Assembly: GCA_027486765.1 (NCBI GenBank)
Contig: JAIXOO010000043.1
Location: 1 to 64,000, forward strand
Reading direction: 5' to 3'
Source of the DNA: Saprospiraceae bacterium
GTDB lineage: Bacteria; Bacteroidota; Bacteroidia; Chitinophagales; Saprospiraceae
Length of the DNA: 64,000 nt
Made by a program: the position numbers and the translations under genes. Below the pieces are notes generated by a model. That model saw nothing but the letters and a program-made list of their open reading frames with translations. It was not told the origin of the DNA and made no database searches. Shown piece by piece: positions 42,235 to 50,787 of this stretch (the stretch's first letter is position 1; each line of letters starts with the position of its first letter).

Positions 42235-42918
42235 CTAGTGATCAAATTTTTGTACCTGGGTCACGATTCCATTGTTGACCGCTACGATCCGGTGCGCGTA
42301 CTGCTCCAGGCGGGGGTCGTGCGTAACCACACATACCGCTTTGCCTTCATTCGCGAGATGGCGCAATTCCTGCATGACCACATCCAGGGAATCCTTGTCC
42401 AGCGAGGCGGTGGGTTCATCACAAAGGATCAATTTGGGATTGGTCACCAGGGCCCGAGCGATGGCGACCCGCTGCTGCTGCCCGCCGGAAAGTTGCTTGG
42501 GCAATTGTTTGCGCCGATCCATCATGTCGACCATCTCCAGGGCGGCATATGCACGCTTGCGGCCTTCAGTGTTGCTGACGCCCTGTAAGCGCATGGGCAT
42601 CATGACATTGTCTTCGGCAGAAAGGGGAGCAAGTAGGTTGAAACTTTGAAAAACGAATCCGATGGTGTTGAGCCGTAGCCGGGCCAGTTGGTTCTCATTC
42701 AGGCGGTTGATTTCCTGCCCGTCTACCCATAGTTGTCCTTGGGTAGGGTAGAGTACACAGCCCAACAGAGAAAGCAGCGTGGTTTTGCCGGATCCTGAAG
42801 GGCCGATGATCAGCAACAACTCCCCTTCATTCACCTGCATCGTGGTCGGCTGCAACGCTACGATTTCCTGATCTCCGACGCGGTATACTTTGTTGACATT
42901 TTCCAGTTTGGCAATCAT
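42235..42918 (-). CDS. ABC transporter ATP-binding protein (LolD/MacB/DevA type)
   Basis: 227 residues, one nucleotide-binding domain. Walker A GPSGSGKTT at 39-47, Q-loop FVFQSFNLLAPLSAEDNVM, signature LSGGQQQRVAIARALV at about 140-155, Walker B LILCDEPTASLD at about 163-174 and the switch His in VVTHDPRLEQYA. This group powers lipoprotein release or tripartite export with an FtsX-type permease. It is the first gene of the exporter operon; a perfect inverted repeat of 10 bp lies 23-49 bp upstream of its start, a likely regulatory site. Confidence 0.96.
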   Translation of the reverse strand: MIAKLENVNKVYRVGDQEIVALQPTTMQVNEGELLLIIGPSGSGKTTLLSLLGCVLYPTQGQLWVDGQEINRLNENQLARLRLNTIGFVFQSFNLLAPLSAEDNVMMPMRLQGVSNTEGRKRAYAALEMVDMMDRRKQLPKQLSGGQQQRVAIARALVTNPKLILCDEPTASLDKDSLDVVMQELRHLANEGKAVCVVTHDPRLEQYAHRIVAVNNGIVTQVQKFDH

Positions 42919-42941
42919 CAGGCGTGATTTACAATTTTTTC

Positions 42942-42967
42942 ACAATGAAAAATTGTGTTTTCATTGT
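42942..42967. promoter_or_regulatory. Candidate operator of the exporter operon
   Basis: ACAATGAAAA and TTTTCATTGT form a perfect 10-bp inverted repeat with a 6-bp spacer, just upstream of the ATPase start (42918). An overlapping repeat ACAATTTTTTCA / TGAAAAATTGT starts at 42931. The size fits a TetR- or MarR-type dimer. No such regulator gene is adjacent. Confidence 0.5.
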
Positions 42968-43071
42968 ATTTTAATGTAAAACTGGAAAAAAGGGAAAAGG
43001 TTGAGGGAATTGGGAAAAAAATAATCTAAAAAGAAAAAGGGCAAGACACGAACCTTTCGCCTCTCGCCCCT

Positions 43072-43231
43072 TAGGAACGGAAATAAAATAAAGTAACCAC
43101 TTGACTAGCTCTTTTTTGCTTTTGCTGCGTTGCTCGTCAGTTACGTAGTACACTATGCGCCTTCCTCGCGCCTTGCCAAATCAAAAAATAGCTCAGTCAA
43201 CTCGTTTACTTTGTTTCATTTCCGTTCCTTA
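43072..43231. repeat. MITE-like inverted repeat, about 160 bp
   Basis: Arms of about 50 bp: TAGGAACGGAAATAAAATAA... (43072-43117) pairs with the inverse of ...GTTTACTTTGTTTCATTTCC GTTCCTTA (43183-43231). The centre is GCTGCGTTGCTCGTCAGTTA followed by ACGTAGTACACTATGCGCC. It fills most of the gap 42968-43280 between the exporter operon start and the glucosaminidase stop; no other gene is seen there. Confidence 0.8.
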
Positions 43232-43280
43232 GCGCAGAAAATAATGGTAAAGCTCTTCGTATTCATCCAATTGAATTGGC

Positions 43281-44198
43281 TCAATCGTACTGATACAGTT
43301 CCAGATCTTCAATCAAATGGATTAATTTTTGGGCATATTTTTTGTCCGTAGCATAACCTGCTTTGGACAAACCATGTGCCCAATCGGTATAATTAGCGGC
43401 ACCAAATTTTTTCAAGCCCCGATACCGCGCTCCTTGCAGCAACATACTGTGCGAACGAAAACTTTCCCAGGCGGAGGGAAAAACCCTGAAAAAATCCTTG
43501 TGTGAATCATCGGTAAAATTGCGGCAGTGCCCCCGCCCGCATGTTCGCGAGAAGCACTTGATCCCAAAGTGGTTGTTGGCTTGAGCAGACAGTGGGCTTT
43601 CCCCCGCGTCACTTTCCAACAAACCCTGGGCCAAGGTGATGCTGGTTGGAATGCCGTATTTTGCTTGCTCACTTTTGGCAATGTCGGCAAAACGCTGCAC
43701 GTAGGCCAATTGCTTTTGGCGTTTGGCCTGGCGCTTGGTGGCGGGTTCGAACACCTCGTCTTGATCTGGAAAACTTACATTTTGGAAGGTATTGGCCAAT
43801 TCTCCCAGGGAATTGGCACGCGTGATGGCCGCAGCCCCTCGCCCGGGTGGCCGGCTCTCGACGGGTTTAGAAGCAGCCGAGGAGCGAGGCACAGCTGCCT
43901 CACCCTCGCTGCTAAAAGAGAGCATAGAAACGTTCATAGGATGTAATGGCTCTTTGGTGTTGGTGGTATTTTGGGCAATAGGTGTTGAACCTGGGCTCAG
44001 GCTTTGGATCTGTACCATGGGTTCAGCACTGTTCAGTTGTAGGTTTACGCTGAGTTCCCGCGAACTGAAGCCATATACCGCAATGGAACAAAGGGCAGTT
44101 TGAAACCAATAACGATTCACAGCTCGGCGCAAGTCGCGATGGGTTTGTTGTAGTTTGGATTGTACCACAGTCAGGTGATCGAGTTTGAAAGTTTTCAT
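43281..44198 (-). CDS. Glucosaminidase-domain peptidoglycan hydrolase
   Basis: About 305 residues. An N-terminal helix near 28-40 (FQTALCSIAVYGF) is a membrane anchor or signal. A linker region rich in Ser/Pro follows (about 60-150). The C-terminal domain (about 155-305) has the pattern FADIAKSEQAKYGIPTSITL and QGLLESDAGESPLSAQANNH with the catalytic Glu, then FRVFPSAWESFRSHS, as in FlgJ/Atl-type N-acetylglucosaminidases that cut peptidoglycan. ATG 44198 is preferred; a longer frame to 44282 adds 28 residues. Divergent from the OmpH gene with 254 bp between. Confidence 0.88.
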   Translation of the reverse strand: MKTFKLDHLTVVQSKLQQTHRDLRRAVNRYWFQTALCSIAVYGFSSRELSVNLQLNSAEPMVQIQSLSPGSTPIAQNTTNTKEPLHPMNVSMLSFSSEGEAAVPRSSAASKPVESRPPGRGAAAITRANSLGELANTFQNVSFPDQDEVFEPATKRQAKRQKQLAYVQRFADIAKSEQAKYGIPTSITLAQGLLESDAGESPLSAQANNHFGIKCFSRTCGRGHCRNFTDDSHKDFFRVFPSAWESFRSHSMLLQGARYRGLKKFGAANYTDWAHGLSKAGYATDKKYAQKLIHLIEDLELYQYD

Positions 44199-44360
44199 AG
44201 TTTTATGTTTTGGCAACTGTATAATCAGATCTTGTTTCAAAAACAACAATGCAAATAAAATAAAAACTTTTTGTTTTGTCAAACAAAAAATACATTTTGT
44301 TTTTTATTTTTCATTATCGCCTGATACAACCTCCCAAGGCCGAGGTTGCTCTTTAAGTGT

Positions 44361-44375
44361 TGTGACGTTGTCACA
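44361..44375. promoter_or_regulatory. CRP/FNR-like palindrome upstream of ompH
   Basis: TGTGACGTTGTCACA is a perfect palindrome around a central T, resembling a CRP-family half-site pair (TGTGA / TCACA) with a spacing of 5 instead of 6. It lies about 40 bp upstream of the -7 box at 44416 and could bind a CRP/FNR-type activator or a bZIP-unlike bacterial dimer. A second hairpin, CAACCTC / GAGGTTG at 44327-44348, lies between it and the glucosaminidase start. Confidence 0.4.
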
Positions 44376-44392
44376 GAATCTGCGTTTAATAA

Positions 44393-44423
44393 TTGGGAGA
44401 GTTGCGTACTCCGTCTAACTTTG
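44393..44423 (+). promoter_or_regulatory. Bacteroidota-type promoter (TTG-N20-TAACTTTG)
   Basis: TTG at 44393-44395 and TAACTTTG at 44416-44423 are 20 bp apart, matching the Bacteroidota -33/-7 promoter arrangement. The start codon of the OmpH gene is 30 bp downstream. Confidence 0.7.
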
Positions 44424-44452
44424 CACCTTAAATTTTGAAATCTGCTAAGGAA

Positions 44453-44962
44453 ATGAAAAAAATCACATTGGCTCTTGTAGCATTGCTTGCTGTATTCGGT
44501 TCAGTTTCAGCTCAAAAGTATGGACACCTTAACTATGGCAATTTGCTGAATGCCATGCCTGCGGTTAAAGACGCAGATAAACAATTGGAAGATTTCCAAA
44601 AGGCCTTGGTGGCGAAAGGAGAAGAAATGAGCACCAAGCTCAAGGACGGATATTTGGCCTATTTGAAGGAACAACAATCCGGCACCGTTTCTCCGGTCAA
44701 ACTCCAGGAAAAACAAGCCCAGTTGGAAGCTGAGCAAACCGCCATTCAATCGTATGAAGAGGCGGTGCGCAAACAAATCTCGGATAAACGGGAGGCATTG
44801 TTGAAACCAATCTTGGATCGGGTCAACAAAGCAATTGAGGATACAGCCAAAGAAAAAGGCTACACCTTGGTTTTTGACACCAGCTCCTTCAACGCCGTTT
44901 TGTTTGCCAAGGACTCAGAGGACTTATTCCCTGTGATCAAAACCAAACTAGGCATCCAATAA
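44453..44962 (+). CDS. OmpH/Skp-family periplasmic chaperone
   Basis: 169 residues. A signal peptide (MKKITLALVALLAVFGSVSAQ) is followed by the Skp/OmpH body: a short beta start (KYGHLNYGNLLNAMPAVKDA), a long charged coiled coil (about 45-125) and a C-terminal part (YTLVFDTSSFNAVLFA). Skp-type chaperones hold outer-membrane proteins in the periplasm before insertion by BAM. ATG 44453 is chosen because it starts the signal peptide; TTG at 44435 is six codons earlier. A promoter with good spacing is upstream. Confidence 0.93.
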   Translation: MKKITLALVALLAVFGSVSAQKYGHLNYGNLLNAMPAVKDADKQLEDFQKALVAKGEEMSTKLKDGYLAYLKEQQSGTVSPVKLQEKQAQLEAEQTAIQSYEEAVRKQISDKREALLKPILDRVNKAIEDTAKEKGYTLVFDTSSFNAVLFAKDSEDLFPVIKTKLGIQ

Positions 44963-45142
44963 GAGGGATTTCGGATTTGGGATTTGGGATTTCGGAGGGG
45001 CGTTGCATTTTTGAATAGAATAGATTCCGTCTTTTTCTATTCCAAGTGTGAAAAACTTATGGTTAAGGTTCATCATCCAATATAAAGCGCAACGCTCCAC
45101 CGAAATCCGCAATCCGACACCCGAAATCAAATAACTCATTTT

Positions 45143-46132
45143 ATGCTCAAAATTACCCCACGGAAAATTTGGAATGCGACGAAGGTGCTGGGCTCTTACT
45201 ACCTCAGTCGCCTGCTCCAAAAGCCAATTCAATGGGGTGTCCCTTTCAGCATTTCTATTGAGCCAACCACGGCTTGTAATTTACGTTGCCCCGAGTGCCC
45301 CAGCGGCCTACGGTCTTTTTCCCGACCTACGGGAAACTTGCGCTCCGATTTTTTTCGAAAAACCATCGATGACCTCCATCGCGACCTCTCCTTTCTGATC
45401 TTCTATTTCCAGGGTGAACCCTACATCAATCCCGATTTTTTGGACATGGTACAATATGCCTCCCAGCGCGGCATCTATACCATCACGTCGACCAACGGCC
45501 ACTTTTTGAATGAAGAAAATGCCCGCAAGACCATTGAATCCGGCCTGGATCGCTTGATCATCTCCGTGGATGGCAGTACGCAGGATGTATATGAACAGTA
45601 CCGCAAAAGTGGAAAGCTGGAGGTGGTGCTCCAAGGGGCCCGCAATGTGGTCAAATGGAAAAAAGAACTGAAGTCGAAAACGCCCCACCTGATTTTTCAA
45701 TTTTTGGTGGTTCGGCCCAACGAGCACCAAATTCCTGAAATTTACAAATTGGCCGAAGAAATCGGCATAGATGAGGTGAGGTTAAAAACGGCCCAAATCT
45801 ACGATTACGCCCAAGGCAATCCGCTTATCCCTAAGCAGGATCAATACTCCCGTTACCGCCGGCAAGCCGATGGCAGCTACCGGATCAAAAACCAATTGCT
45901 CAATCACTGTTGGAAATTGTGGCATGCCTGTGTGATCACCTGGGATGGCGTGGTAGTGCCCTGTTGTTTTGACAAAGACGCCAAATACCGCATGGGCAAT
46001 CTCCAGGAGCAATCACTCCGCGAGGTTTGGCAACAACAACCCTATCGGGAATTCCGCCAACAACTCATGAAAGGCCGGGATAAAATTGACATTTGTACGA
46101 ATTGTACGGAGGGTTGTAAGATTTGGGGGTGA
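45143..46132 (+). CDS. Radical SAM/SPASM-domain protein
   Basis: 329 residues. The 4Fe-4S cluster motif CxxxCxxC is seen as CNLRCPEC (Cys45, 49, 52), followed by a TIM-barrel core (FQGEPYINPDFLDMVQYAS, LIISVDGSTQDVYEQYRKSG). The C-terminal SPASM domain has Cys residues in NHCWKLWHACVITWDG, VVPCCFDKD and ICTNCTEGCKIWG for one or two extra clusters. Such enzymes modify peptides or act in cofactor and lipid pathways; no precursor peptide gene is seen next to it, so the substrate is unknown. Start ATG 45143 fits the context. Confidence 0.9.
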   Translation: MLKITPRKIWNATKVLGSYYLSRLLQKPIQWGVPFSISIEPTTACNLRCPECPSGLRSFSRPTGNLRSDFFRKTIDDLHRDLSFLIFYFQGEPYINPDFLDMVQYASQRGIYTITSTNGHFLNEENARKTIESGLDRLIISVDGSTQDVYEQYRKSGKLEVVLQGARNVVKWKKELKSKTPHLIFQFLVVRPNEHQIPEIYKLAEEIGIDEVRLKTAQIYDYAQGNPLIPKQDQYSRYRRQADGSYRIKNQLLNHCWKLWHACVITWDGVVVPCCFDKDAKYRMGNLQEQSLREVWQQQPYREFRQQLMKGRDKIDICTNCTEGCKIWG

Positions 46133-46350
46133 TGCTGCGCTAATTTTTTTCTCCGAATTATATTTGGTGTATAGCCACAATACCGATGAAGAATAGCCAT
46201 ATCCATTTTACCGCCCTTTCTAACAACATTTTTCAGTGTTTTTCCAAAATTTCACTCCGTCATACTTCTGTCATTGTTAAATAAAGTTTAAAAAAATTAA
46301 AAGAAAAAGATTGTATTCTTAATTGAAAGTCGCGACCTTTATCCTCACGT

Positions 46351-46376
46351 CGCTGAAATTACTCAGCGTCTTTTCT
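46351..46376 (+). terminator. Hairpin terminator-like element
   Basis: CGCTGA-aattac-TCAGCG followed by TCTTTTCT, 220 bp downstream of the radical SAM stop. Confidence 0.45.
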
Positions 46377-46392
46377 ATTGTGCAGTTGAAGT

Positions 46393-46426
46393 GTAGCCAT
46401 CCTAAGGCTACCAGCGGGATTTTTTC
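46393..46426 (+). terminator. Second hairpin with T-run
   Basis: GTAGCC-atcctaa-GGCTAC followed by CAGCGGGA and TTTTTTC. Two hairpins in about 80 bp in a gap of 538 bp (46133-46670) might end a small RNA as well as the radical SAM transcript; no RNA family is recognised. The remainder of the gap shows no gene. Confidence 0.4.
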
Positions 46427-46670
46427 TTGAGACCACTAGATTTTAATCGCTTTTTGTTTTTCTGAAATGTGTGAACCCTATCGCTTGTTGAAACACTGCG
46501 ATCGAGTAACGGCGCGCATTTTGGATTTTTACAAAAACACCTTTAACGCATTTTGAGCTTGTGCAGTTGGGGTAGTACATCACCTATTGTGTATGTGCCA
46601 CGTATTTTTTTCAGGGAAGCAATTGAACAGTAAGCAACCATATTTAAAGAGGCTTTCAAAACTCAGCAAA

Positions 46671-47606
46671 ATGTTATTCAAAATCATCCTGTCCGGTCAT
46701 CTGGAGTTCGGATCCGACAGAACATTTGAGCTCGCACTCAATATGTTTTTGCAACGTGCAGAAACATATTACAAAAACGACATCCTGCTGAAACCCGAGG
46801 AAGTTTTTATCTCGGAAAAAAGTATGCTCGACATTCCTCGGAGCATCACCAACAACGCTGCCGAAAAATCCTGGCGCAATACCGTACACCTTTTGGATAC
46901 CATGGCTCAATATGCCATTGCCGGCAACATCGGTGCATGGAAACTGGACAACGGATCAATGGTAGAACATGCCTTCATTGAACCCAAAGGCGACAAATCC
47001 GCTGTACAAACCTTTCTGCGTGGTCGTGAACTCCTGACCCAAGGGCAACAAAGTGAAGCCAAAGACGCACTGAGCAGTGCCATTGAAAAATACACCCGCA
47101 ACGCGTTAGCTTACGAGCGCAGAGGGTACGTCAACTACAAATTGGGCAACGTTGGTGATGCCATGTACGATTTCACCAAGAGTATCGATATTTATCCACA
47201 TAGCCCCGACGCTTACATGGGGCGTGCCATTGTGAATCTGCACCAGAAGAACTACGCTGCTGCTGCTGCTGACCTGGACATGGCCATCAGAACCTCAATT
47301 CCACACCAACCGATTCACTGGCGGGCACGTCGGATGAAGGGGGAGTGCCATGTTGAACTCAGTGAGTTTACCAAAGCTGAATTTGAGCTCAAACTGGTGA
47401 CCAACAAAACCTTCAAAGCAGAAGACTCCAATGCAGCATGGCAACCAACTGCGTATTACAACTACGGACGGGCCTTGTTCGGCATTGGTAAATACAAAGA
47501 GGCGTTCCAGGCTGCCAGCAAAGCGCGCACACTTACCCAGGAACCTTCTGCCGATTTGTTGCAATTCGTAAGTGCAGCTGCTGAAAAAGCAGGTGTCCCT
47601 AAGTAA
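46671..47606 (+). CDS. Tetratricopeptide-repeat protein
   Basis: About 311 residues. The N-terminal part (about 1-100) starts MLFKIILSGHLEFGSDRTFE and is not recognised. From about 115 there are three or four TPR units (TFLRGRELLTQGQQSEAKDA, AYERRGYVNYKLGNVGDAMYD, AYMGRAIVNLHQKNYAAAAAD, YYNYGRALFGIGKYKEAFQAA), which form helical protein-binding scaffolds. No signal peptide, so probably cytoplasmic. ATG 46671 is chosen over upstream TTG 46587 or ATG 46593. It is 17 bp upstream of pgeF and probably co-transcribed. Confidence 0.8.
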   Translation: MLFKIILSGHLEFGSDRTFELALNMFLQRAETYYKNDILLKPEEVFISEKSMLDIPRSITNNAAEKSWRNTVHLLDTMAQYAIAGNIGAWKLDNGSMVEHAFIEPKGDKSAVQTFLRGRELLTQGQQSEAKDALSSAIEKYTRNALAYERRGYVNYKLGNVGDAMYDFTKSIDIYPHSPDAYMGRAIVNLHQKNYAAAAADLDMAIRTSIPHQPIHWRARRMKGECHVELSEFTKAEFELKLVTNKTFKAEDSNAAWQPTAYYNYGRALFGIGKYKEAFQAASKARTLTQEPSADLLQFVSAAAEKAGVPK

Positions 47607-47623
47607 TTGTAGTGCGAGAACCA

Positions 47624-48382
47624 ATGGTGAATCTAGCGGGGAACTGCTACCTCCAACCCAGCATTTTTTCTTCTATTCCTGATCTGATTGCTGCGGAAAG
47701 CACCCGACACGGTGGGCTTAGCCAAGGGCCTTATGCTGCCCTGAATGTAGGGATTTCTACCGAGGATGACCCAGCAATAGTAGCGGAAAACCGCCGTATT
47801 TTTTTCAATAGTTTGGGTCTGAATCCAGGACAGGTAGCCAGTTCCTACCAGGTGCACGGCGATGCTGTGCTCAAAGTGGAAGCTCCAGGTCGGACGGATG
47901 GCTACGACGCCTTGATCACCCAGGTTCCCAACGTTTTTTTGACGGTGACCATCGCCGATTGTACCCCCATTCTCATTGCTGATCCGCGCACCCGCGCAGT
48001 AGCCGCCATTCACGCGGGCTGGCGGGGTACGGCTGCGGAGATTGTGCGCAAGACCCTCTCCCGAATGCAGGAAGAATACGGCAGCAATCCCAGCGACTGC
48101 TACGCCTACATCGGCACCTGTATTGACGAATGTTCCTTTGAGGTAAACGCAGACGTAGCCGATCATTTTGCCGCTGAGCACAAGCGCTGGGATGATGCCA
48201 TGCAAAAATATTTTGTGGATTTGAAAGCGGCCAATCGCGCACAATTGCTGGCTGCGGGTGTTCCCCATGCTCAAATTGAGGTGTCGCCCTACTCCACGGT
48301 GCTGCACAATGCGCACTTTTTTTCGTATCGGAAGGAAAATGGTGTGACGGGGCGGATGGTGAATTTGATTGGGTTGCTATGA
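47624..48382 (+). CDS. pgeF: Peptidoglycan editing factor PgeF (YfiH/DUF152)
   Basis: About 252 residues of the multicopper-polyphenol-oxidase-like YfiH fold. Family patterns: RHGGLSQGPYAALNVG, SSYQVHGDAVLKVE, TIADCTPILIADP (Cys with metal), AIHAGWRGT (His ligand) and CIDECSFEV (Cys). PgeF removes wrongly incorporated amino acids from UDP-MurNAc stem peptides, keeping L-Ala at position 1. ATG 47624 is preferred; GTG 47612 is 12 bp earlier. It follows the TPR gene with no gap to speak of. Confidence 0.92.
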   Translation: MVNLAGNCYLQPSIFSSIPDLIAAESTRHGGLSQGPYAALNVGISTEDDPAIVAENRRIFFNSLGLNPGQVASSYQVHGDAVLKVEAPGRTDGYDALITQVPNVFLTVTIADCTPILIADPRTRAVAAIHAGWRGTAAEIVRKTLSRMQEEYGSNPSDCYAYIGTCIDECSFEVNADVADHFAAEHKRWDDAMQKYFVDLKAANRAQLLAAGVPHAQIEVSPYSTVLHNAHFFSYRKENGVTGRMVNLIGLL

Positions 48383-48515
48383 GCGAATCTAGCGTATTCA
48401 CTTACTATCGTACAAGAGAGATTTAGATAATAAAAATTAAATTTCTATATTTCATAAGGATCACAATACCTTATTAGCTGCCGAAAAAAATTCCCAAAGG
48501 TTCCACCCCAAGCCC

Positions 48516-48523
48516 TACTTTTG
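48516..48523 (+). promoter_or_regulatory. Bacteroidota-type -7 box (TACTTTTG)
   Basis: TACTTTTG matches TAnnTTTG and lies 19 bp before the aminopeptidase start. A -33 TTTG at 19-21 bp upstream is not evident. Confidence 0.5.
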
Positions 48524-48542
48524 CACAAAAAAACACACCACT

Positions 48543-50339
48543 ATGCCACGCACTGCCCTTGCCGCCCTTCGCACCGCCCTCCAACGCCAGGAAATCGCCG
48601 CTTACATTGTGCCCAGCAACGACCCGCACCAAAGCGAGTACGTGCCCGAATATTGGAAGCTCCGCGAATGGCTGTCTGGATTTACGGGTTCGGCAGGTAC
48701 GCTGGTGATTACGGCTACTGAGGCGCAGGTTTGGACCGATGGGCGTTACTTTCTTCAGGCTGAGCAGGAGCTGGCCGGTGGCCCCTTTGTGCTCAAAAAG
48801 CAACAAGTGCCCCATGCTCCCGAGCACATCGACTGGCTGGTGGCCAACCTGCCTGCGGGTGCAGTGGTGGCTGGCGATGGCAAACTTTTTAGCATCCAAC
48901 AGCAGCGCTACATCGAAAAACGTTTTGCGACCAAAGGCATCGAATTTGATACCCAGCTCGATTTGTTGGGGCCACTCTGGGAGACTCGCCCGGCCTTGCC
49001 CCTCAACCCCGTGTTTGAGCAAGATACCTATTTTACCGGGCTGAGTCGTGCCGACAAATTGCAGGCGCTGCGTGCCGAAATGCAAGCGCAAGGCTGCACC
49101 CAACACCTGGTGTGTACCCTCGAAGACATCGCCTGGTTGCTCAACCTGCGCGGCAGCGACGTGGCCTACACGCCAGTTTTTGTAGCCTACCTGATCGTGG
49201 GTTTGGAAGATGCCTGCTTGTTCATCCACTCTGCCAAAGTGCCTGCGGATATTTATACCCAATTGCAGCAAGACAAAGTCCGCTTGATGCTGTACACGGG
49301 CATCGATGGGTTTTGTGCGGAAATGAGCGCCCGCGATACCATGCTGATCGATGCGGGTTCCTGTAGCGGGCACCTGTACCAACTGCTGAGCAAGGTGCGC
49401 ATCAAAGAGGGCGAACACCTGATTCGGCGGCAAAAGGCCATCAAAAATCACGCAGAAATTTACCATTTCAAAAGCGCCATGCGCAAAGACAGTGTGGCAC
49501 TTCTGCAGGCTTTTCGCTGGTTGGAAACTGCCTTGGCCAAAGGGGAGACCCCGAGTGAGTACGATTTTGCTCAAAAAATTGCCGCCTGCCGCGCCGAACA
49601 AAGCGACTACGTCAGCGAAAGTTTTCCGGCCATCATTGGCTACCAAGGCAATGGTGCCATCATTCACTACCGCCCCACCCAAGAGGGATCAGCCCGCATC
49701 AAACCCGAAGGAATGCTGCTGGTAGATTGTGGGGCACAGTACCGCGACGGCACGACCGACATCACGCGGACCATTGCCCTGAGTGAACCAAGCGCACAAC
49801 AACGCTTACATTTCACGCTGGTACTAAAAGGGATGATCGCCCTGAGCAGTGCGGTATTTCCCCGGGGTACCAACGGCATACAACTGGATGCCCTGGCCCG
49901 GCAACCCCTCTGGCAACAGGCCCTCAATTACAACCACGGCACCGGACACGGCGTCGGCGCATTCCTGAGTGTACACGAGCCCCCACAGGGTTTTGCCAGC
50001 AATGCTACGACCAGCCGAGGCACAACTGCCCTGGAGCCCGGCCACATATGTTCGAATGAACCTGGCTTCTACCTCGCCAATGAATACGGCATTCGGATTG
50101 AAAACCTGATCCTTTGTACGCCGCACGTGGAGAGTGAATACGGCGAGTTTTTGCGATTTGATACCCTAAGCCTGTTCCCGATTGATCTGAACTTGATTGA
50201 ACAGCATTTGTTGACTGCTGCGGAAGTGCAGTGGCTGAATGCTTACCACGAGCGGGTGGTAAAGGAGTTGTCGCCTGTACTTAGCGAGGAAGAGCTGAAA
50301 TGGTTGCTTGAAAAAGTTGCAGGATTCGATGTCGCTTGA
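48543..50339 (+). CDS. Aminopeptidase P (Xaa-Pro aminopeptidase, M24B)
   Basis: 598 residues, the long three-domain form. Two creatinase-like N-terminal domains (about 1-310) precede the pita-bread catalytic domain. Its five metal ligands are in VDCGAQYRDGTTDITRT (two Asp, about 395-410), GTGHGVGAFLSVHEPP (His), NEPGFYL (Glu) and IRIENLIL (Glu). It cleaves the first residue from peptides with proline in position 2. No signal peptide, so cytoplasmic. The C-terminal DUF5009-like extension (about 540-598) is typical of the long bacterial and eukaryotic form. Confidence 0.95.
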   Translation: MPRTALAALRTALQRQEIAAYIVPSNDPHQSEYVPEYWKLREWLSGFTGSAGTLVITATEAQVWTDGRYFLQAEQELAGGPFVLKKQQVPHAPEHIDWLVANLPAGAVVAGDGKLFSIQQQRYIEKRFATKGIEFDTQLDLLGPLWETRPALPLNPVFEQDTYFTGLSRADKLQALRAEMQAQGCTQHLVCTLEDIAWLLNLRGSDVAYTPVFVAYLIVGLEDACLFIHSAKVPADIYTQLQQDKVRLMLYTGIDGFCAEMSARDTMLIDAGSCSGHLYQLLSKVRIKEGEHLIRRQKAIKNHAEIYHFKSAMRKDSVALLQAFRWLETALAKGETPSEYDFAQKIAACRAEQSDYVSESFPAIIGYQGNGAIIHYRPTQEGSARIKPEGMLLVDCGAQYRDGTTDITRTIALSEPSAQQRLHFTLVLKGMIALSSAVFPRGTNGIQLDALARQPLWQQALNYNHGTGHGVGAFLSVHEPPQGFASNATTSRGTTALEPGHICSNEPGFYLANEYGIRIENLILCTPHVESEYGEFLRFDTLSLFPIDLNLIEQHLLTAAEVQWLNAYHERVVKELSPVLSEEELKWLLEKVAGFDVA

Positions 50340-50373
50340 ATTTGTCGTAAATTATAAGTATTTTTGAAAGAGT

Positions 50374-50787
50374 ATGGCTAGAGATCGATTTCATTACAAT
50401 GTTAAGGAAGCTTTGGAAAAGGATGGCTGGATTATTACCGCCGATCCTCTAGCGATACCTATTGGGATCACTACTATTGAAATTGACTTAGCCGCTGAAA
50501 TGGCTATAGGGGCGGAGAAGGACGGGCTAAAGATAGCTGTAGAAATAAAAAGCTTCCTATCTAAATCTCCAATTTCCGAATTTCATATGGCTATGGGGCA
50601 ATACGGAGATTATCGTGAAGCATTAGAGGAATCTGAACCTGAGCGAATCTTGTATTTGGCAGTACCAATTGAAATATATCGAACTTTTTTTCAAGCTCGA
50701 TTCATCAAAAAAAGGATCGAGCAAGAAAAGGTAAAACTAGTTGTTTACGAATCAGAAAACAAAAGCATTGTGGAATGGATAAACTGA
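50374..50787 (+). CDS. xisH: XisH-family protein
   Basis: 137 residues. It follows the cyanobacterial XisH proteins, first described as controlling factors for excision of the fdxN element in Anabaena: RDRFHYNVKEALEKDGW at the start, TIEIDLAAEMAIGAEKDG and IAVEIKSFLSKSPISEFH centrally, and a late YESENKSIVEWIN. The Asp in EIDL and Glu-x-Lys in VEIKSF correspond to a PD-(D/E)XK nuclease-like core. It overlaps xisI by 13 bp. There is no fdxN element or recombinase here, so an excision role is unlikely; the pair may work as a two-gene module of unknown role. Confidence 0.92.
   Translation: MARDRFHYNVKEALEKDGWIITADPLAIPIGITTIEIDLAAEMAIGAEKDGLKIAVEIKSFLSKSPISEFHMAMGQYGDYREALEESEPERILYLAVPIEIYRTFFQARFIKKRIEQEKVKLVVYESENKSIVEWIN

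Noticed and set aside
45143-46132. Radical SAM gene as part of a peptide-modifying (RiPP) cluster
   Set aside because: No small precursor peptide gene, transporter or peptidase of such clusters is adjacent; neighbours are an OmpH chaperone and a TPR protein.
46133-46670. tRNA or known small RNA in the gap with two hairpins
   Set aside because: No cloverleaf, CCA end or family sequence is visible; only two short hairpins with T-runs can be supported.
48474-49682. 402-codon open frame on the minus strand inside the aminopeptidase P gene
   Set aside because: It lies entirely opposite a gene with complete family motifs and has no recognisable domain; GC-rich third positions on the plus strand leave the opposite frame open.
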